NCBI RefSeq assembly: GCF_900108555.1
Contig: NZ_FNWV01000001.1
Coordinates: forward strand, 262,973-326,972
Length of the DNA: 64,000 nt
Direction: 5' to 3'
From: Ruminococcus flavefaciens
GTDB lineage: Bacteria > Bacillota > Clostridia > Oscillospirales > Ruminococcaceae
Part shown: positions 60,165-64,000 of the stretch, piece after piece
How the letters are laid out: every line of letters begins with the position of its first letter
Numbering within the stretch: the first letter of the stretch is position 1
Program-made: the position numbers and the translations under genes
Notes under the pieces: model-generated
What the model was told of the DNA's origin: nothing
The model's input: the letters and a program-made list of their open reading frames with translations, nothing else
Database searches by the model: none

Positions 60165-63100
60165 TTACTTTACAAGACCGATGCCCCAGATAGTGAAGCT
60201 GCCGCTGCCTGTGATAGAAACATCGAGGTCACCCGAAGTCTCCTGGTAGTAGCCCAGCTCTGCATCAGGACCGCCCCATGTGTACTGCTTGTTGCCGTTG
60301 ACCTTTGTGGTCTTGCCGTTTACAGTTACATTTATGCTGCCCATTCCGCTGCTGTTAGCCTTGAATACGATTATGAGTCCCTTACCCTGAGTCTTGAAAG
60401 TCATAGGACTTCCGCCGTTGAGCGTGTAAGAGTAAGGAAGTGAATTATAGCCTGTACCTGCTGTCCATGAGCCTGCATTGAAGCCTGTGAGAGTCTTAGG
60501 ATCAACGTTCACGCATGATGCATACTCTGCACCGTAAACGTATGAAGTAGGCTGTGTATAGCCTGTTGACTGGTTCTCTGACTTTAATGCCTGACGTACA
60601 TAGTATGCCATACAATCAGCTACCAGCTGACCGCCCTTCTGATGTGGGTGATACTCGTCAGTGTAGTAGTCTCCTGTCTGGAGGAAGCCGCTGTTGAATG
60701 CCTTTGTAAGAGCATCGTCCATACTGATTACAGGGATATTGAAGTTCTTGCCGATAGGATACATCTGTGACTGGCTTGAGAAGCCGCCCTTTGCACGTGT
60801 GATAAGTACACATACGGCAGGCTCGTTAGGCATATCAAGGAACTTCTTGATGCAGCTCTCGAAGCACTTCTTGTACATGATATCCTCATGGTCGTTAACT
60901 GAGAATTCAAGGAAGATGATATCAGGATTCTGAGATACGATATCCTTCTCGCTGCGGACAAGTCCTACAACTGAGGAAGTACCCGACATACCTGCGTTTA
61001 CTTCCTTGAAGCTGCCCTTAGCGAATGTGTTCTTGAGGTAATTTGAGAACGGAGTCGTATAGTTCTTGCCCTCTGTGATAGAACCGCCGAGGTAAGCTAC
61101 TGTAAGTGACTCACCGTTCTCAGCTGCTGTAAGCTTCTGAGCAAGTCTGTATGTGTTGCCCATGTGCTTGATAGAGCTCTTATAGAAGTCGATATACTGA
61201 GCAGAGGCTGTCTCCTGATAGCTGTCCCACTTTGAAGTATCTACCTGTGGTGCAGGAGGTGTTTCAGGCTCTGGCCATGCTGTGATCTTGCCAAGGATAA
61301 AGGACTGGATAGCAACAAGATCATTTACCTCGAACTTGCCGTTCTGGTCAACATCGGCAGCCTTTGAATAATCGCCTGCTACGATAGTCTTTCTTGCAGC
61401 TATCATATCAAGAGAGTCGATAGCTCCGTCGGAGTTTACATCGCCGAGGATAACAGGCTTAGGAGGCTCTGCGCCGTTTATCTCTGTTCCCTCGGGAGCA
61501 CCTACAGCGTCATCAACAAAGAAGCTGATATAGTCAATGTCGTTCTCGTCAGTCTCAACATAGAGCTGAAGATCAGATGCACCTGCGGGGATAGTATAGC
61601 TCTTGTTTGCCAGCTGTACCCATTCTCCCTTTGGTACGGTAACAGATGCGATATGATCGTACTTTGTCTCAGTACCGTCCGAATACTGGAGAGAAAGCTG
61701 GAATGTCTGCTCGGAAGGTCCGCTGTTGTACTTTACGTTTGCAGCGAAGCTGTAAGCATTGCCCGGTACAAAAGTTCTTGCACTAAGTGACTTTACAGCT
61801 CCGTTCCATGTAGCTGTTCTGCCTGAAACAGCAAGGCTTCCGTTGCCATTGAGCTTTTCAGATGTAGTTGACTCTACAGTTGCAGCTCCTCTACCTGACC
61901 AGCTGTTTGTGCCTGCGTCATATGTATCATGGAAGAAATAGCCGTCTTCATCAACATTCTTGGAAGGATCAACTCCCTCGCCCTCTGTTGTGAGAACGAA
62001 CGTAGTAACGCTCTGTGCAGGAAGTGAAGCTGAGAAGCTTGTTCCGTTAGCTGTGAGTTCCTTCTTTGAGATATTTGCAGTTGATGATGTTGTATAGCTG
62101 TCAACATACTTGATATCCTCGCCGCTTCCCATTGAGAATTCCTGATTAACAGCTGAATTGTTCTTATTGATAGCAACTACCGCAACACTTCCGTCCTCAT
62201 TCTTGTATGCAGAAACGAGAACGTTTGAGTTAGGCTGCTCTGTTACGCCGATACGCTGTGCGCCGGGACGTACCCATTTTGAGTACTGAGCCATGCTGTA
62301 TCCGCGCTTGCTGATAGTGCCGTTTTCCTTCAAAGGACCGTAGTTTCTTCTTATGTACCACCATACATAAGCATTGAGATTGCCTACAACGAGACCGTTA
62401 TGGATATTCTCAGCTACCTGGAGTCCCTCAGGCCAGCGGTCGTTTGAATCAGCCTCGCTGTTTGGTACATATACCTCTGTCATCCAGATATCCTTGCCGC
62501 TGTTTTCAAGTGACGGGAAATCCATCTGGCTGCGCTGTGTACCGTAGAAGTGAGTACCGAAAAGGTCTGTATTTGCCATTGCCTGACTGTTTCCGAGGAT
62601 AGCGTTGTAGATATCCTTTTTGTACTGGAAGCTCTCAGGCGACATGAGCTTAACATTTGTTCCTTCCTTTATGGTCTTGCCGTACTGCGCAATGAAGGAA
62701 GCAAGATCACTTGCGCTCCAGTATGTCCACTCGGAAGCGTAGTCGGGCTCATTCTGGATAGATACGGAATAAAGGTCTATGCCCTGACCTTCCATGTACT
62801 TACAGTAGCTGTTGAGGTGCTTTGCATAGTCAGCCCACTTGTCCTTCTTGAGCTGATACTTACCGCCTGTAAGTCCGCCGTTTACTGTATTACGGATAGC
62901 AGCAGGAGGGTTCCAGGGTGAAGCAAATACAGTTGCGCCAAGTGCCTGAGCACGTTTTGCTGTAGGAACAGCTCTGCTCCATGCGCTGCTGTCATCGCTT
63001 ACATAAATACGCAGGATAGTAAATCCAAGTTCGTCTTCGCCGTTTCCAAATGCCTTCTGTACTTGCGCATCTGTCATATCCCCTTGTGATATCCAGTCAG

Positions 63101-63281
63101 GAAGGTTGATACCACCGAAACCTCTGATAGTCTGGTAAACATCGGTAGTATCAATTACCGCTGCACCTGCCGCAGAAGCTTCAATAGCTGAGTCTTCGGG
63201 AAGGATATTTATGCCTGCGAACAGAAGAGCCGAAGCTGTTACAACAGACAGCATCTTTCCCAAAATGGTTGAATGTTTCAT
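60165..63281 (-). CDS. GH30 xylanase - CBM22 - dockerin - SGNH esterase multidomain enzyme
   Basis: 1038 aa. Signal peptide (to about 38), GH30 domain (about 42-430) with GFGGINLPDW, acid/base Glu178 in QNEPD and nucleophile Glu269 in WMTEV; CBM22-like xylan-binding module (about 445-600: FHDTYDAGTNSWSGRG, LQLYVETDENDIDYISF); dockerin between modules (about 610-670: GDVNSDGAIDSLDMIAARKT and ADVDQNGKFEVNDLVAIQSF); C-terminal SGNH hydrolase (about 700-905) with AYLGGSITEG, FLEFSVNDHED and DEYHPHQKG, followed by a beta-rich tail. One chain can thus cut the xylan backbone and remove acyl groups. RBS AAAAGGAG before the ATG. Confidence 0.92.
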   Translation of the reverse strand: MKHSTILGKMLSVVTASALLFAGINILPEDSAIEASAAGAAVIDTTDVYQTIRGFGGINLPDWISQGDMTDAQVQKAFGNGEDELGFTILRIYVSDDSSAWSRAVPTAKRAQALGATVFASPWNPPAAIRNTVNGGLTGGKYQLKKDKWADYAKHLNSYCKYMEGQGIDLYSVSIQNEPDYASEWTYWSASDLASFIAQYGKTIKEGTNVKLMSPESFQYKKDIYNAILGNSQAMANTDLFGTHFYGTQRSQMDFPSLENSGKDIWMTEVYVPNSEADSNDRWPEGLQVAENIHNGLVVGNLNAYVWWYIRRNYGPLKENGTISKRGYSMAQYSKWVRPGAQRIGVTEQPNSNVLVSAYKNEDGSVAVVAINKNNSAVNQEFSMGSGEDIKYVDSYTTSSTANISKKELTANGTSFSASLPAQSVTTFVLTTEGEGVDPSKNVDEDGYFFHDTYDAGTNSWSGRGAATVESTTSEKLNGNGSLAVSGRTATWNGAVKSLSARTFVPGNAYSFAANVKYNSGPSEQTFQLSLQYSDGTETKYDHIASVTVPKGEWVQLANKSYTIPAGASDLQLYVETDENDIDYISFFVDDAVGAPEGTEINGAEPPKPVILGDVNSDGAIDSLDMIAARKTIVAGDYSKAADVDQNGKFEVNDLVAIQSFILGKITAWPEPETPPAPQVDTSKWDSYQETASAQYIDFYKSSIKHMGNTYRLAQKLTAAENGESLTVAYLGGSITEGKNYTTPFSNYLKNTFAKGSFKEVNAGMSGTSSVVGLVRSEKDIVSQNPDIIFLEFSVNDHEDIMYKKCFESCIKKFLDMPNEPAVCVLITRAKGGFSSQSQMYPIGKNFNIPVISMDDALTKAFNSGFLQTGDYYTDEYHPHQKGGQLVADCMAYYVRQALKSENQSTGYTQPTSYVYGAEYASCVNVDPKTLTGFNAGSWTAGTGYNSLPYSYTLNGGSPMTFKTQGKGLIIVFKANSSGMGSINVTVNGKTTKVNGNKQYTWGGPDAELGYYQETSGDLDVSITGSGSFTIWGIGLVK

Positions 63282-63325
63282 GCTATCACTCCTTTTTTAT
63301 TAATAAACATATTATTACTGATTTA

Positions 63326-63354
63326 ATTATACTTTACTGTTTGTAATAAGACAA
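63326..63354 (-). promoter_or_regulatory. sigma-A promoter of the GH30 gene
   Basis: TTGTCT, 17-base spacer, TATAAT on the minus strand, about 45 bases upstream of the ATG. The rest of the spacer up to 63584 is AT-rich and holds nothing I can assign. Confidence 0.65.
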
Positions 63355-63584
63355 CCTATTTTTTACATATAAGGTGGACTTTTTGACAATCGAGCGTCAT
63401 TTTTGGCGTTTTACACATTGCGCTTATGCAAATATTGGCAAAAATTCACAAAACAAATACTTTATTTAATCAAACTCCAGGATTTAAGTATTATGTACAA
63501 AAAGTCAATGTATAATACTACTTTTATTATAACTTATCAACACACCATTGTCAAGCAGAAAAGATGAAATTTTTGTGCTAAAAA

Positions 63585-63624
63585 AATTCACGGCTTCTGC
63601 CTAAATCGCAAAATGCCGTGAATT
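63585..63624 (-). terminator. terminator downstream of the right-edge gene
   Basis: AATTCACGGC and GCCGTGAATT form a 10-bp stem with a 20-base loop; T6 follows on the minus strand, 135 bases beyond the stop at 63759. Confidence 0.7.
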
Positions 63625-63758
63625 TATACCATTATCAGAAAATGCTCTTTTCTATACCTATTATATCATATCAAAATACAACTTGATTATACGCTGTTTA
63701 ATATACGCTGATAGCAATTTTTTTACATCAGCACATTCATTATCTCAGCACAAATGTA

Positions 63759-64000
63759 CTACTTTCTTCCCCTGAAAGCCAATTCTACTGCGCGGTACGC
63801 TCCATCGTACACGCCTGCTTTTTTTGCTGTGATTATATGTCCGCACATCTTTTCGATGATATCTCCGCCATGCTGTATCATGTCGATCATTGCCGCAGTT
63901 TCGGCAGCTGTAGTACATTCATATGTACCATCACCTATCTCCGCCGCACGGATAGCTCCCCATGCTTCATGACCGCCCACACGCTTTATCATAAGCTTTG
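63759..64000 (-). CDS. C-terminal part of an unrecognised protein, cut by the window edge
   Basis: The frame is open to the window edge and ends at 63759 with ...VELAFRGRK. An ATG at 63992 exists, but no upstream context is visible to call it a start, so this is probably the end of a longer protein. The GGHEAWGAIRAAEIGDGTYE and MCGHIITAKKAGVYDGAYRA segments are not known to me. Confidence 0.4.
   Translation of the reverse strand, partial: KLMIKRVGGHEAWGAIRAAEIGDGTYECTTAAETAAMIDMIQHGGDIIEKMCGHIITAKKAGVYDGAYRAVELAFRGRK

Overview
The window looks like chromosome from a Gram-positive, spore-forming, fibre-degrading gut or rumen Clostridium relative, most likely a Ruminococcus close to R. albus or R. 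flavefaciens. This rests on a complete spoIIIA operon, a Firmicutes-type xseA-xseB-ispA-dxs-tlyA-nadK-argR-recN gene order, AT-rich intergenic DNA with near-consensus sigma-A promoters, and four secreted proteins with type I dockerins (GH5, twin GH43, GH30-CBM22-esterase and a papain-like protease), i.e. cellulosome components. Assignment to species is inference.

Layout. 1-7.9 kb: a minus-strand type I-C CRISPR-Cas operon (cas3-cas5c-cas8c-cas7-cas4-cas1-cas2) whose array lies at or beyond the left edge. Two lesions are visible: cas4 carries a 1-nt deletion that splits it into two frames, and Cas3 has Tyr in place of the His of its HD dyad. 7.9-12.2 kb: a tight five-gene operon (HprK-like kinase, PqqD-like RRE protein, S24/S26 peptidase, ABC exporter, nucleotidyltransferase) that resembles a RiPP or lasso-peptide tailoring cassette without a recognisable precursor or cyclase; it is the best candidate for an undescribed system. 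12.4-14.3 kb: nicotinamidase and nicotinate phosphoribosyltransferase (NAD salvage). 14.5-20.3 kb, plus strand: glycerol-1-phosphate dehydrogenase, HAD phosphatase, small membrane protein, a GNAT gene with a leader-peptide/hairpin 5' region, and a membrane protein plus binding-protein/vWA fusion. 20.3-25.2 kb: an ABC-F gene behind an elaborate attenuator-like leader, then dtd, GH42 beta-galactosidase and a histidine phosphatase.

25.5-40.4 kb: conserved housekeeping and sporulation block on the minus strand: recN, argR, nadK, tlyA, dxs, ispA, xseB, xseA, a TsaD paralogue, nusB, a GNAT, an Asp23 protein, and spoIIIAH to spoIIIAA. 40.5-44.5 kb: a carbohydrate ABC uptake operon (two permeases, binding lipoprotein, no ATPase) preceded by a ~370-nt leader that can fold into many helices. 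44.7-63.3 kb: secreted or surface functions (dockerin protease, class B PBP, dockerin GH5, membrane EAL protein, dockerin GH43 pair, dockerin GH30/CBM22/esterase), interrupted by a solitary, 3'-truncated PglX-like DNA methyltransferase whose stop codon lies in an array of heptanucleotide repeats, and by a CDP-alcohol phosphatidyltransferase remnant that has lost its catalytic core.

I saw no rRNA or tRNA genes, no insertion-sequence transposase and no prophage genes. All assignments come from reading the sequence; no searches or folding programs were run.
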